Origin: Pseudomonadota bacterium
GTDB lineage: Bacteria > Pseudomonadota > Gammaproteobacteria > Xanthomonadales > Xanthomonadaceae
Reading direction: 5' to 3'
DNA: 17,381 nt
Assembly: GCA_023388355.1 (NCBI GenBank)
Contig: JAEWGI010000061.1
Coordinates: 1 to 17,381, forward strand
Shown here: one piece after another, positions 1-9,098 of the stretch
Layout: every line of letters begins with the position of its first letter
How positions within the stretch are numbered: the stretch's first letter is position 1
Notes under the pieces: generated by a model
What the model was told of the DNA's origin: nothing
The model's database searches: none
Seen by the model: only the letters and a program-made list of their open reading frames with translations
Program-made: the position numbers and the translations under genes

Positions 1-650
1 GCTCGGTGCAGATCGCGACCAAGGGCGCGGGCGTGGTGCGCGAGACGATCGCCGGCATGGACTCGATCCGCGACCAGATCCAGGAAACCTCCAAGCGCAT
101 CAAGCGCCTGGGCGAAAGCTCGCAGGAAATCGGCTCGATTGTCGAACTGATCAACGACATCTCCGAACAGACCAACATCCTCGCGCTGAACGCGGCCATC
201 CAGGCCGCATCGGCCGGCGAGGCGGGCCGCGGATTCGCGGTGGTGGCCGACGAAGTGCAGCGACTGGCCGAACGCGCGTCCAACGCGACCAAGCGCATCG
301 AGGCGCTGGTGCAGACGATTCAGTCCGACACCAACGAGGCGGTCAGCTCGATGGAGCAGACGACCTCGGAAGTGGTCGCCGGTGCGCGCCTGGCCGAGGA
401 CGCCGGTACCGCGCTGGGCGAGATCGAAAGCGTGTCCAGCAACCTCGCCGGCCTGATTCTCGGGATCTCCACCGCGGCCAAGCAGCAGTCCGCCGCGGCG
501 ACCAACATCACCGAGACCATGAACACGATCCAGTCGATCACCGCGCAGACGTCGCAGGGCGCCAACCAGACCGCGCAGTCGATCGGAAACCTCGCGCAGC
601 TGGCCGCAAACCTGCGTCGTTCGGTGGCCGACTTCAAGCTGCCGGCCTGA
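1..650 (+). CDS. pilJ: PilJ, type IV pilus methyl-accepting chemotaxis protein (3' part)
   Basis: This is the C-terminal cytoplasmic signalling half of the receptor that feeds the ChpA kinase controlling twitching motility and pilus-dependent signalling. The reading frame is open to the left edge, so the N-terminal membrane segments and periplasmic sensor lie outside the window; the GTG at 6 is an internal codon, not a believable start. The conserved hairpin tip of chemoreceptors is present, including [15 protein letters not shown] followed by [21 protein letters not shown]. The flanking helices ([31 protein letters not shown]) and the C-terminal end VADFKLPA match what I know of PilJ proteins and not of flagellar receptors. 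There is no C-terminal CheR/CheB-docking pentapeptide. The gene is followed 79 bases later by chpA, with no pilK between them. Identification as PilJ rests on family resemblance and on the operon. Confidence 0.93.
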   Translation, partial: SVQIATKGAGVVRETIAGMDSIRDQIQETSKRIKRLGESSQEIGSIVELINDISEQTNILALNAAIQAASAGEAGRGFAVVADEVQRLAERASNATKRIEALVQTIQSDTNEAVSSMEQTTSEVVAGARLAEDAGTALGEIESVSSNLAGLILGISTAAKQQSAAATNITETMNTIQSITAQTSQGANQTAQSIGNLAQLAANLRRSVADFKLPA

Positions 651-670
651 GCACGGGACGAGTGGACTGG

Positions 671-733
671 ATGAACGCGACCACGACCCGTCGCACGCGC
701 ACGCACGCCGGCACCCGCGGGGGTGAGCGATGA
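671..733 (+). other. Possible 20-codon mini-ORF coupled to the chpA start
   Basis: An ATG at 671 opens a frame of 20 codons, rich in Arg and Thr ([20 protein letters not shown]). Its TGA at 731-733 overlaps the ATG of chpA at 730-732, the arrangement seen in translational coupling. The sequence before it (GAGTGGACTGG) is at best a weak ribosome binding site. I know no homologous peptide. It occupies exactly the gap where pilK sits in Pseudomonas. It may be chance, a leader peptide, or a remnant; short frames like this are common in GC-rich DNA. Confidence 0.18.
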
Positions 734-3700
734 CCGCGCTGCGCGAAGCGCTCGAGCACACCGCGCTCGGCTGGATCAAGCCCGAGCTCGACGAGACCCT
801 GCGCCTGGCCAAGGCCGAACTCGAGGATTACGTCGAGGACCAGGCCGACGTCGGCCGGATGCGGCTGTGCGCCGGCTACCTGCACCAGGTGCAGGGCACG
901 CTGCGCATGGTCGAGCTGTATGCGCCGGCGATGGTGGCCGAGGAAATGGAGCAGGTGGCGCTGGCGCTCCATGCCGGCAGCATCGGCGACCGCAACGCGG
1001 CCTGCGCCACGCTGCTGCGCGGCATCGTCCTGCTCCCCGACTATCTCGAACGCCTGCAAAGCGGGCATCGCGACATTCCGATCGTGCTGCTGCCGCTGCT
1101 CAACGAGCTGCGCGCCACGCGCGGCGAGAGCGGGCTCAGCGAGAGCGTGCTGTTCTCGCCGGATCTGGAACGACCGCTGCCCGGCGCGATCGCAGGCGGC
1201 CTTGCCACTGCGTCCAACGACGACACCCAGCCGCTGCTCGAGGCGCTGCAGCGCGCGCTCGGCGGCTGGCAGGAGGATGGTCCCGGCGCCGCGCTCGCGC
1301 CGCTGGCGCCGGCGATCGACGCATTGCTGCCGCACGTGCGGCAGGTGCCGGTGCGGCGCATGCTGTGGGTGGCCTCGAACGTGGCCAGCGCGATCGCCGA
1401 CGGCGCGCTGGCGGCCTCGGCCGGACTGCGCAAGGTGTTTGCCGGGGTCGAGCGCGAGGCGCGCCACGGCCTGCAGGACAACGACGGCTTTGCCGAAGCA
1501 CGCGGCGAGGCGGCGCACGAGCCGACCCGCCAGCTGCTGTTCCACGTCGCCCACAGCGACGACGGCGGCCATCCGGCGCTGCAGGAACTCAAGCGGGTGT
1601 TCGAACTCGACGCGGCCATGCCGACCGAGTCGGAGCTCGAGCACGCGCGCGGCAGCATCAGCGGCCGCAACCGTGCGCTGCTCGACACCGTGTCCGCGGC
1701 GGTGAAGGACGACCTGCTGCACGTCAAGGACGCGCTCGACCTGCACCTGCGCACCGGTTCGGACGATCTTGCCTCGCTGCAGCCGCATGCCGAGACGCTC
1801 GGTCGCGTCGCCGACACCCTGGGGATGCTGGGCCTGGGCGTCGCGCGCAAGGTGGTGCAGCAGCAGCGCGACGCGATGCACGCGATTCTCGACGGCACCG
1901 TTGCCGCCAACGAGGACGCGCTGCTGGACGTCGCTGGCGCGTTGCTCTACGTCGACGCCACGCTCGACGACCAGGTCGCCCGGCTCGGCTCCGCCGATAC
2001 CGGCGCCAGTGCCGAGAACGAGCTGTTCGCAGGCGAAACCCGCCAGGTCGTGGACACGATCGTGCGCGAGGCGATCGCCAACTTCGTCCAGGCCCGCCAG
2101 GCGCTGGTGGCCTTCGTCGAAACCAGCTGGCAGCACGAGCAGCTGTCGGAAGTGCCGCGGCTGCTGGACGAGGTGTCCGGCGCGCTGAGGATGATGGAAC
2201 TGCCGCTGCCCGCCGACTATCTGATCGCGGTCAGCCGCTACACCGAGAACGAGCTGATCGCGCGCGAGCGGGTGCCCAACGGCCGCCAGCTCGACACCCT
2301 TGCCGATGCGCTGGCCAGCCTCGAGTACTACCTCGAAGCGCTGCGCGAACAGCGCGGCAACCGCGAGGAGATCCTCGACATCGCCCGCAACAGCCTCGAG
2401 GCGCTGGGCTACTGGCCGCTGCCGGAGGCGCCGCGGGAGCCGGAGCCGGCTGTGGTGGCGCCGGAGCCGGTCGCTGCCGCCGTTCCGGCCGGGGAAGTGG
2501 TGGTCGCGCCCGAGCCCGAGCCTGTCGTCGAAAGCGTGAAGACGGCGTCGCCCGCGGCCGCACCCGCCGGCCCGCTGGTCGGCGGCTTCGAAAGCGTGGG
2601 CGACGAGATCGACGAGGAGATCCGCGAGGTCTTCCTCGAAGAGTTCGCCGAGGAGATCGACAACCTCGACCGGCTGCTGCCGCTGTGGCGGGCCGAGCCG
2701 GGCAGCCTCGACCGGCTGGCGCCGGTGCGCCGCGTGTTCCACACCCTCAAGGGCAGCGGACGCCTGGTTGGCGCGAGCAAGCTGGGCGAGTTCAGCTGGA
2801 AGGTCGAGCACATGCTCAACCAGGTGCGCGACGGCAAGCGCGCCGCGAGCCCGGCGGTCGTGGCGATGGTCGACCGCGCCTTCTACACCCTCCCCGAACT
2901 GCTGGCGGCGCTGCGCGGCGAGGCCGCACTGACCACCGATCTGTCCGTTCTCCAGGACGCGGCCGACCGCATTGCGGCTGGCGACGAGGCGATGCCGCCC
3001 GAAGTCGCCGCGCTCGGGCCGCCCGCGGCCGAAGCCGCGCCGGAAGCGCCCGTCGAGCAGCCGATGGAGGAAGCGCCGGCGGCGGTCGACCTGGCCGAAG
3101 CCGGCCAGCGACTGACTGCGGTACCCGCCAAGCTCGACGCCCTGCTGCTCGAGATTCTCGACACCGAGGTCAATGGCCACCTGCAGACCGTGGATGCCTG
3201 GGTGGCTGCGGCCCGCGGCGGCGAGGCGGCGGGCAGCGATCCGCTGCTGCGCGCGCTGCACACCATGAACGGCGCGTTCGCCATGACCGAAGTGCCGGTC
3301 ATCAACAGCGTGCTGTCGCCGGCCGAACACTATGCGCGGCGCCTGCTGGCGGCGCACGCCGCCGCGACTCCGGAAGGGGTCGAGACCCTGGCCGAGCTGT
3401 CCGACGTGGTCCGCAGCACGGTCGAGACGCTCAAGGGTCCGTCGCCGGCGCTGGAGCTGCAGGACGATCTCGCCGCGCGCCTGGTCGCGCTGCGCGACAG
3501 CTTGCCGGAAGCGGCGAGCGGCCTGGCCGCACTGGTGGACGCGCAGGCGCTGGAGGAAGCCTCCTCCATCCCGGAAACCCCGCTGCCCCTGGAAGCCGAC
3601 CTCACCACCGACGACCTGAGCGCCTACGGCGGCCTGGTCGACGTGTCGCTGCCGCAGGAAGACGCTGCCGACCAGGGCGAGGCCGCGCGCCTGGAAGCCG

Positions 3701-6700
3701 AGCGCGCAGAAGCCGAACGCGCAGAAGCCGAACGCGCAGAAGCCGAACGCGTGGAAGCTGCGCGTCTTGAAGCCGAACGCGCAGAAGCCGCGCGTCTCGA
3801 AGCCGAACGCGTTGAGGCCGAGCGCCTGGAGGCCGAGCGGGCCCAGGCCGAACGCGTCGAAGCTGCGCGTCTTGAAAGCGAGCGCCTCCTCGAGGTCGAG
3901 CGGCTCGAAGCCCGGCGTCTTGAAGAAGAGCGTCTTGAAGCGGAACGGCTCGAAGCCGAGGCTGCCGCAGCCGGGAGCGCAGCGACAGCGGACGACAGCA
4001 GCGCCGTCGACGAGGACGGGCGCCTCGAAGCCGAGCGCCTCGAAGCCGAGCGTCTCGAAGCCGAGCGTCTCGAAGCCGAGCGTCTCGAAGCCGAACGCCT
4101 CGAAGCCGAGCGCCTCGAAGCCGAGCGCGTCGAAGCCGAACGCGTCGAAGCCGAACGCGTCGAAGCCGAACGCCTCGAAGCCGAGCGCCTCGAAGCCGAG
4201 CGCCTCGAAGCCGAACGCCTCGAAGCCGAGCGCGTCGAAGCCGAGCGCCTCGAAGCCGAGCGCCTCGAAGCCGACCGCCTCGAAGCCGACCGCCTCGAAG
4301 CCGATCGCCTCGAAGCCGAACGTCTCGAAGCCGAACGTCTCGAAGCCGAACGTCTCGAAGCCGAACGTCTCGAAGCCGAACGCGCCGAAGTCGCGCGTCT
4401 CGACGCCGAGCGCCTGGAGGCCCAGCGTCTCGAAGCCGAATCCGCGGCGCAGACGCAGAACACGGCTGCCGACACCGCGGTTGCGGCCCTGCTTGCCCGG
4501 GTACTCGCCAACGAGGATCCGGACGAAGCCCTCGATACATCGCGCCTGGACGAGGAGCTGCTGGACATCTTCGTCGAGGAGGCCGGCGACCTGCTCGACC
4601 ACTCCGACGGCCTGCTCGCGCAGCTGCGCCAGGCGCCGGACGCGCGCGAGCCCGTGATCGGCCTGCAGCGCGACCTGCACACCATCAAGGGCGGCGCACG
4701 CATGGCCGGCGCGTTCACCATCGGTGAGCTGGGCCACGCCATGGAGTCGCTGCTCGAAGCGGTGGTCGAGCAGCGCTGCGAACTCGACCGCACCGGCATC
4801 GGCCTGCTCGAGGGCGGTTTCGACCGCCTGCACGCGATGGTGACGCGGGTCGGCGAACGCCGCGCCGTGGCCATGCCGCAAGCACTGGTCGACGCCTTCA
4901 ACGCGCTGGCGCACGGCCGCGCCCTGGTGGCCGAGGAAGAGGCCGATTCCGCACCGGCCCCGGCCAGGGCGGAGCTGGCACCGCTTTCGGGTCCGCTTGC
5001 CGACCTGGGCGTCGACGACGACACCACCATCCGCGCTCCGCAGGAGCAGGTGCGCATCCGCGCCGACCTGCTCGACCGGCTGGTCAACTACGCCGGCGAG
5101 GTGGCGATCTACCGCGCCCGCCTGGAGCAGCAGCTGGGCGCGTTCCGCGCTGCGATGAACGAGATGGAGCAGACCAACGCGCGCCTGCGCGACCAGCTGC
5201 GCCGTCTCGACATCGAGACCGAGGCCCAGATCATCGCCCGCTTCCAGCGCGAGGGCGATGCCGGCGATGTCACTTTCGACCCGCTGGAACTCGACCGTTT
5301 CTCCAATCTGCAGCAGCTCTCGCGCGGCCTCGGCGAGTCCGCGGCCGACATGACCAGCCTGCAGCAGACGCTGGACGACCTGACCCGCCAGTACGAAACC
5401 CTGCTGCTGCAGCAGTCGCGGGTGAGCTCGGAACTGCAGGAAGGCCTCATGCGCACGCGCATGGTGCCGTTCGACGCGCTGGTACCGCGCCTGCGCCGGG
5501 TGCTGCGCCAGGCCGCGCAGGAAACCGGCAAGCAGGTCCAGCTCAAGCTGGACGGCAGCCAGGGCGAGCTCGACCGCAACGTGCTCGAACGCATGACCGC
5601 GCCGCTGGAACACATGCTGCGCAACGCGGTCGCGCACGGGATCGAAACCCCGGAGCTGCGGCGCAGGTCGAACAAGCGCGACGAAGGCACGGTCCGCATC
5701 GCGGTGCGCCGCGAGGGTTCGGAAGTGGTGCTGGAGGTCGGCGACGACGGCTCGGGCCTGGACCGTGGCGCGATCCGGCGCCGCGCCGTGCAGCGCGGCC
5801 TGCTCCGCGAGGGCGCGGTGCTCAGCGACAGCGATCTCGATGCGCTGATCTTCGAACCGGGCTTCTCCACCGCCGACGAAGTCAGCCGCCTGGCCGGCCG
5901 CGGCGTGGGCATGGACGTGGTCGCCAGCGAGGTGCGCCAGCTCGGCGGCTCGCTCGACATCGCCACCCGGCCCGACCAGGGCACCACCTTCACCCTGCGC
6001 CTGCCGCAGACGCTGGCGGTCACCCAGGCGGTGTTCGTGCGCATCGGCGAAATCCAGTTCGCGGTGCCCATCGCCTCGGTCCGCGGCGTGGGCCGCATCG
6101 AGCGCGAACGCCTGGGCCAGGCCGACGCGGTCTACGCCTACGGTGGCGAGGACTACGGCCTGCACGACCTCGGCCTGCTGGTCGGCCAGGCGGCGGCGCG
6201 CGCCGAGGGCCACCTGCAGATGCCGCTGCTGCTGGTGCGCTCGGGCGAACTGCGCGCCGCGGTCGCGGTGGACGAGATCGTCGGCAGCCGCGAAATCGTG
6301 GTGAAGCCGGTCGGCCCGCAGGTGGCTTCGATCCCCGGCATCTTCGGCGCCACGATCATGGGCGACGGCAGCGTCGTCGTGATCCTGGACGTCGCTCCGC
6401 TCGCGCGTCGCCATGCGGTGCTGCCGCGCGAAGCGTCGCCGGTTGCCGCCAACGAGCCCGAACAGAGGCCAGTGCCGCTGGTGATGGTGGTCGACGACTC
6501 GGTGACGATGCGCAAGGTCACCGGCCGCGTGCTCGAGCGCAACAACTTCGAGGTCGTGACCGCGAAGGATGGCCTCGATGCGCTCGAGCGCATGGACGAG
6601 CGCGTGCCCGACCTGATGTTGCTCGACATCGAGATGCCGCGGATGGACGGCTACGAGCTGGCCAAGCACATGAAGGCCGATCCCCGCCTGCGCGACGTGC

Positions 6701-6855
6701 TGATCATGATGATCACCTCGCGTACCGGCGAGAAGCATCGCCAGCGCGCGTTCGACCTGGGCGTGGACCGCTACCTGGGCAAGCCCTACCAGGAGCCCGA
6801 GCTGATGCGCAACGTCAACGAGCTGCTCAAGGTGACGCCGCATGGCCGCGACTGA
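730..6855 (+). CDS. chpA: ChpA/PilL, hybrid CheA-type histidine kinase/response regulator of the pilus chemosensory system
   Basis: This 2041-residue multidomain kinase takes signals from PilJ and passes phosphate to the pilus response regulators (PilG/PilH type). The N-terminal 580 residues hold a FimL/HPt-like series. HPt-type motifs follow: LHQVQGT (H52), two versions lacking His (around G358 and D480), FHTLKGS (H671), LHTMNGA (H844) and LHTIKGG (H1317). Residues 987-1237 are two blocks of RLEAE-type pentapeptides with a 20-residue linker. The CheA core follows: dimerisation helices from about 1440, the ATP-binding N-box with N1632 ([11 protein letters not shown]), D1672 in GDDGSGLD, and GRGVGMD at 1723-1729. 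A CheW-like domain spans about 1755-1890. The C-terminal receiver has D1922/D1923, phospho-acceptor D1966 and K2018. The ATG has GGGGGTGA just upstream. P. aeruginosa ChpA is longer (about 2470 residues) with eight phosphotransfer-like domains, so this version has fewer of them but gains the charged repeats. It overlaps the next gene by 14 bases. Confidence 0.95.
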   Translation: MTALREALEHTALGWIKPELDETLRLAKAELEDYVEDQADVGRMRLCAGYLHQVQGTLRMVELYAPAMVAEEMEQVALALHAGSIGDRNAACATLLRGIVLLPDYLERLQSGHRDIPIVLLPLLNELRATRGESGLSESVLFSPDLERPLPGAIAGGLATASNDDTQPLLEALQRALGGWQEDGPGAALAPLAPAIDALLPHVRQVPVRRMLWVASNVASAIADGALAASAGLRKVFAGVEREARHGLQDNDGFAEARGEAAHEPTRQLLFHVAHSDDGGHPALQELKRVFELDAAMPTESELEHARGSISGRNRALLDTVSAAVKDDLLHVKDALDLHLRTGSDDLASLQPHAETLGRVADTLGMLGLGVARKVVQQQRDAMHAILDGTVAANEDALLDVAGALLYVDATLDDQVARLGSADTGASAENELFAGETRQVVDTIVREAIANFVQARQALVAFVETSWQHEQLSEVPRLLDEVSGALRMMELPLPADYLIAVSRYTENELIARERVPNGRQLDTLADALASLEYYLEALREQRGNREEILDIARNSLEALGYWPLPEAPREPEPAVVAPEPVAAAVPAGEVVVAPEPEPVVESVKTASPAAAPAGPLVGGFESVGDEIDEEIREVFLEEFAEEIDNLDRLLPLWRAEPGSLDRLAPVRRVFHTLKGSGRLVGASKLGEFSWKVEHMLNQVRDGKRAASPAVVAMVDRAFYTLPELLAALRGEAALTTDLSVLQDAADRIAAGDEAMPPEVAALGPPAAEAAPEAPVEQPMEEAPAAVDLAEAGQRLTAVPAKLDALLLEILDTEVNGHLQTVDAWVAAARGGEAAGSDPLLRALHTMNGAFAMTEVPVINSVLSPAEHYARRLLAAHAAATPEGVETLAELSDVVRSTVETLKGPSPALELQDDLAARLVALRDSLPEAASGLAALVDAQALEEASSIPETPLPLEADLTTDDLSAYGGLVDVSLPQEDAADQGEAARLEAERAEAERAEAERAEAERVEAARLEAERAEAARLEAERVEAERLEAERAQAERVEAARLESERLLEVERLEARRLEEERLEAERLEAEAAAAGSAATADDSSAVDEDGRLEAERLEAERLEAERLEAERLEAERLEAERLEAERVEAERVEAERVEAERLEAERLEAERLEAERLEAERVEAERLEAERLEADRLEADRLEADRLEAERLEAERLEAERLEAERLEAERAEVARLDAERLEAQRLEAESAAQTQNTAADTAVAALLARVLANEDPDEALDTSRLDEELLDIFVEEAGDLLDHSDGLLAQLRQAPDAREPVIGLQRDLHTIKGGARMAGAFTIGELGHAMESLLEAVVEQRCELDRTGIGLLEGGFDRLHAMVTRVGERRAVAMPQALVDAFNALAHGRALVAEEEADSAPAPARAELAPLSGPLADLGVDDDTTIRAPQEQVRIRADLLDRLVNYAGEVAIYRARLEQQLGAFRAAMNEMEQTNARLRDQLRRLDIETEAQIIARFQREGDAGDVTFDPLELDRFSNLQQLSRGLGESAADMTSLQQTLDDLTRQYETLLLQQSRVSSELQEGLMRTRMVPFDALVPRLRRVLRQAAQETGKQVQLKLDGSQGELDRNVLERMTAPLEHMLRNAVAHGIETPELRRRSNKRDEGTVRIAVRREGSEVVLEVGDDGSGLDRGAIRRRAVQRGLLREGAVLSDSDLDALIFEPGFSTADEVSRLAGRGVGMDVVASEVRQLGGSLDIATRPDQGTTFTLRLPQTLAVTQAVFVRIGEIQFAVPIASVRGVGRIERERLGQADAVYAYGGEDYGLHDLGLLVGQAAARAEGHLQMPLLLVRSGELRAAVAVDEIVGSREIVVKPVGPQVASIPGIFGATIMGDGSVVVILDVAPLARRHAVLPREASPVAANEPEQRPVPLVMVVDDSVTMRKVTGRVLERNNFEVVTAKDGLDALERMDERVPDLMLLDIEMPRMDGYELAKHMKADPRLRDVLIMMITSRTGEKHRQRAFDLGVDRYLGKPYQEPELMRNVNELLKVTPHGRD
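3688..3960 (+). repeat. Degenerate 15-bp tandem repeat inside chpA (block 1)
   Basis: About 18 consecutive units encode R-[LAV]-E-A-[EA] pentapeptides (ChpA residues 987-1077). One unit has six residues (RLLEVE), so the 15-base register is kept except at one point. Units are more diverged than in block 2, in both codons and residues (AEAE, VEAA, LESE, LEEE), which suggests an older array. A 20-residue Ala/Ser/Asp-rich linker (3961-4020) separates it from block 2. Confidence 0.9.
4021..4440 (+). repeat. 28-unit 15-bp tandem repeat inside chpA (block 2)
   Basis: Exactly 28 units of 15 bases, consensus CGCCTCGAAGCCGAG, encode RLEAE pentapeptides (ChpA residues 1098-1237). Variants cluster: units 8-10 carry GTC (Val) in place of CTC, units 17-19 end in Asp, and units 21-24 are identical CGTCTCGAAGCCGAA. 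Only the last four units are degenerate. Such runs of like neighbours indicate stepwise local duplication by slippage. Any gain or loss of a unit keeps the frame, so copy number may vary between strains. There are no spacers, so this is not a CRISPR array. Confidence 0.95.
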
Positions 6856-8491
6856 GGCCACGCCGCGCGTTGCCCTGCTGGCGCGCGCGGGCGAGGCCTG
6901 CGAGCGGATCACCGACGCGTTGCGCGAGGCCGGCGCCGACGTGGTGCTGGTCGCCGATCCGCTGCAGGCCGACCCGGAGCAGGTGCGCCACGCCACGCCG
7001 CAGGCGATCCTGGTCGCGCTCGATCCGGCGATCGAGGACGCGATCGACCGCTATGCCGACGTGCTCGCCGATCCGGACTACATGGTGATCTTCGAGGAAG
7101 CCGAACAGGCCGCGCAGCGCACCGGCTGGGATGCGGCGCGCTGGCTGCGCCATCTGTCGGCCAAGCTGCACCGGCACAACGACGTGCTGCCGGCGGGCGC
7201 GGAGGTCGACGACAGCCTGCTGCCCACTCCTGGCCCGCTCGCATCCACAGCGGTGAAGGTCGACTTCGAGGAGGCGATCGTCGCCTTCACCGACGAGGCG
7301 CAGCAGCATGCCGGCGAGGTGCCGCGCGACAGCGGCGTGGACGGCCTCACCGGCCTTGCCCTGGCAGACCTGGAGCCGCAGGCGGATACGCCGGCGGAGA
7401 CAGGGTCGGATTCGCCAGCGCAGCCTGCCCAGGCGCCGGCGTGGAACCTGGACGGCGACGAAAGCGACCCGGCCCTCACGCCGGCGACCGGCGACGAGGT
7501 GGAGGCGGTCGTGGTGGAAGCGGAGCCGGAAACGGATCCGGCGTCCTTCGTGCTGCCGCCGGTCGACGGCGATGTGGAAGACGAGCTGTCGCCGGACGAG
7601 ATGTCCTTCGACGTCGAGCGCTTCAACCGTGCCGGGCAGGCCGGCGAGTCGACCGCCGGCATCGAGGATTTTCTTGCCGCGCAGCTGCGCCAGGAGCCGC
7701 CCGCGGACCTGGTCGATGATGCGCCCGAAGCGGTGCAGGCGGTACCGGTCGAGGCCGAGGCGGTGCCGCGGGTGGATTTTTCCGGCCTGAGCCTGATCGA
7801 CGACGATGCCGCACCGGCAGTCGTCGCAGCGACGCCCGGAACCGCGTCGACGCCGCCCGCTTTCGACCTGGATGGGCTGGGCAGCGGACTCTCGCTGGCG
7901 GAACCCGACAGCTACGGCCATGGGCCGACGCGCGGCGCGGTGGTGATCGAGGCGGGGCTGGGCGGGCCGGATGCGGTGCGCCAGCTGCTGGCGGCGATTC
8001 CGGAAGGGTTCGCCCGGCCGATCCTGATCCGGCTGGCGCTGGAAGGCGGGCGCTACGATCGCCTGGTCAAGCAGATGACGCGCGCCACCGCGGCCCCGGT
8101 CAACGTGGCCGAGGATGGCCAGACCGCGCAGGCCGGCAGCATCTATTTCGTGCCGCCGGAGCTGGGCATCCGCCAGCGCGGCGGCTGGGTGTTCGATGCC
8201 TCGCTTGGCTTCGACCCGGCCTCGCTGCCGCCCAGGGACAGCGCGGTGCTGTTCCTCAGCGGCGCCGATGCCGCGCGCGTCGCGGCCGTCAGCGGCGCAG
8301 GCTGGGACGGTGGCCTGGTGCTGGGGCAGACCCCGGACGAGGGCTGCTACGACCCGGCCGCGGCCCAGGCCGCCATTGCCGCCGGCGCGGATCACGGCAC
8401 GCCCGTCGCGCTGGCGGCAAGGCTGCTGGCGCGCTGGCCCACGGGCGACGCCGCGCCCGATCCCGATTCCAGCGGAATGCTGCAGCCATGA
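6842..8491 (+). CDS. chpB: ChpB-like protein: pseudo-receiver plus degenerate CheB-methylesterase-like domain
   Basis: In Pseudomonas ChpB is the methylesterase that removes methyl groups from PilJ; this is its positional counterpart, between chpA and chpC. Residues 9-120 resemble a receiver fold without the acidic pair at the end of the first strand; one Asp (D61, in VALDP) sits near the phosphorylation position. Residues 130-360 are a long acidic Ala/Glu/Asp/Pro-rich region, probably disordered. Residues 365-540 follow the CheB C-terminal pattern ([49 protein letters not shown]). By my alignment, however, the catalytic Ser is G372, the His is A399 and the Asp is A478, so esterase activity is unlikely. 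The length of 549 residues is well above the roughly 340 of Pseudomonas ChpB. The start ATG follows AAGGTGA with 7-base spacing, inside the end of chpA. The function as a non-enzymatic protein is inference. Confidence 0.8.
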   Translation: MAATEATPRVALLARAGEACERITDALREAGADVVLVADPLQADPEQVRHATPQAILVALDPAIEDAIDRYADVLADPDYMVIFEEAEQAAQRTGWDAARWLRHLSAKLHRHNDVLPAGAEVDDSLLPTPGPLASTAVKVDFEEAIVAFTDEAQQHAGEVPRDSGVDGLTGLALADLEPQADTPAETGSDSPAQPAQAPAWNLDGDESDPALTPATGDEVEAVVVEAEPETDPASFVLPPVDGDVEDELSPDEMSFDVERFNRAGQAGESTAGIEDFLAAQLRQEPPADLVDDAPEAVQAVPVEAEAVPRVDFSGLSLIDDDAAPAVVAATPGTASTPPAFDLDGLGSGLSLAEPDSYGHGPTRGAVVIEAGLGGPDAVRQLLAAIPEGFARPILIRLALEGGRYDRLVKQMTRATAAPVNVAEDGQTAQAGSIYFVPPELGIRQRGGWVFDASLGFDPASLPPRDSAVLFLSGADAARVAAVSGAGWDGGLVLGQTPDEGCYDPAAAQAAIAAGADHGTPVALAARLLARWPTGDAAPDPDSSGMLQP

Positions 8492-8958
8492 ACACAGTCA
8501 CTCCCAGCGACATCCGCGCGGTCCTGATCCAGACCGAGGCCGCGCGCCTGCTGCTGCCCAACGCCACCATCTCCGAGGTGCTGTCCTACGCCGCGCCCGA
8601 GCCGGTCGACGGCGCGCCCGAGTGGCTGCTCGGCACCATCCGCTGGCGCGGCTGGCGCCTGCCGCTGGTGGCGTTCGCGCCGCTGATCGGGCAGGGCGCC
8701 GAACACGGCGGCCTGGGCCACAAGGTCATCGTGCTCAAGACCCTCGGCGGACAGGCGACGATGCCGTACTTCGCGCTGCTGACCAAGGGCTTCCCTCGCC
8801 TGGTGACGGTTTCGCGCGAGCGCCTGGAGGCGCACCACGGCGAAGACGCCGGGGCGCGGACCGGGGTGCGCGCAACCGTCGACTTCAACGACGAGCCGGC
8901 GGTGATCCCGGACATCGACGGCATCGAACAGGCCCTGCGCGAGGCGCTCGCCGCCTAG
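8488..8958 (+). CDS. chpC: ChpC, CheW-like scaffold protein of the pilus chemosensory system
   Basis: A 156-residue protein made of a single CheW-type beta-barrel domain, thought to link receptors to the ChpA kinase. The pattern runs through ALLLPNATISEVLSY-like text near the N-terminus, then PEWLLGTIRWRGWRLPLVAFAPLIG, a central strand KVIVLKTL and the segment FALLTKGFPRLVTV, ending DIDGIEQALREALA. This order is typical of CheW/ChpC. Its ATG overlaps the TGA of the chpB-like gene (ATGA), so the two are translationally coupled. It is the last gene of the operon; a GC-rich hairpin follows the stop codon and the next gene is convergent. In P. aeruginosa ChpC links particular signals to ChpA, while PilI is the main CheW; the same division of work here is inference. 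Confidence 0.85.
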   Translation: MNTVTPSDIRAVLIQTEAARLLLPNATISEVLSYAAPEPVDGAPEWLLGTIRWRGWRLPLVAFAPLIGQGAEHGGLGHKVIVLKTLGGQATMPYFALLTKGFPRLVTVSRERLEAHHGEDAGARTGVRATVDFNDEPAVIPDIDGIEQALREALAA

Positions 8959-8964
8959 CGCGTT

Positions 8965-8986
8965 CGCGCGGGCATCGTCCCGCGCG
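8965..8986 (+). terminator. GC-rich hairpin after chpC, possible terminator
   Basis: Six bases after the chpC stop, CGCGCGGG and CCCGCGCG form a perfect 8-bp stem with a 6-base loop (CATCGT). No T-run follows on either strand, so it is not a textbook intrinsic terminator. It could still slow polymerase or protect the 3' end of the transcript. It lies in the 140-base gap between the convergent genes chpC and rsmE; I see nothing else in that gap. Confidence 0.4.
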
Positions 8987-9098
8987 GTCCGGTCCGGCGT
9001 GGCGCATCCGGGACAGAACGGCGGGTACACCAGGATGCACTGCGCCGGCCTGCAGGGAATGCGGATGGCTGGTGGCCGCGTCCGCGCGGGCAGGTTGC

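Noticed and set aside
723..3770. A 1015-codon plus-strand frame overlapping chpA in another register
   Set aside because: It is extremely Arg/Ala-rich with no domain, and is a shadow of chpA.
4021..4440. CRISPR-like or regulatory repeat array
   Set aside because: The 15-base units are contiguous with no spacers and translate in frame inside chpA, so they are coding tandem repeats.
634..6996. A 2120-codon open frame antisense to the whole chpA gene, including FGFEA-type repeats
   Set aside because: It mirrors the codon pattern of chpA in GC-rich DNA, where antisense frames rarely meet stops. Its FGFEA repeat is just the reverse of the RLEAE units, and it has no recognisable domain, while the sense frame has complete CheA, CheW and receiver motifs.
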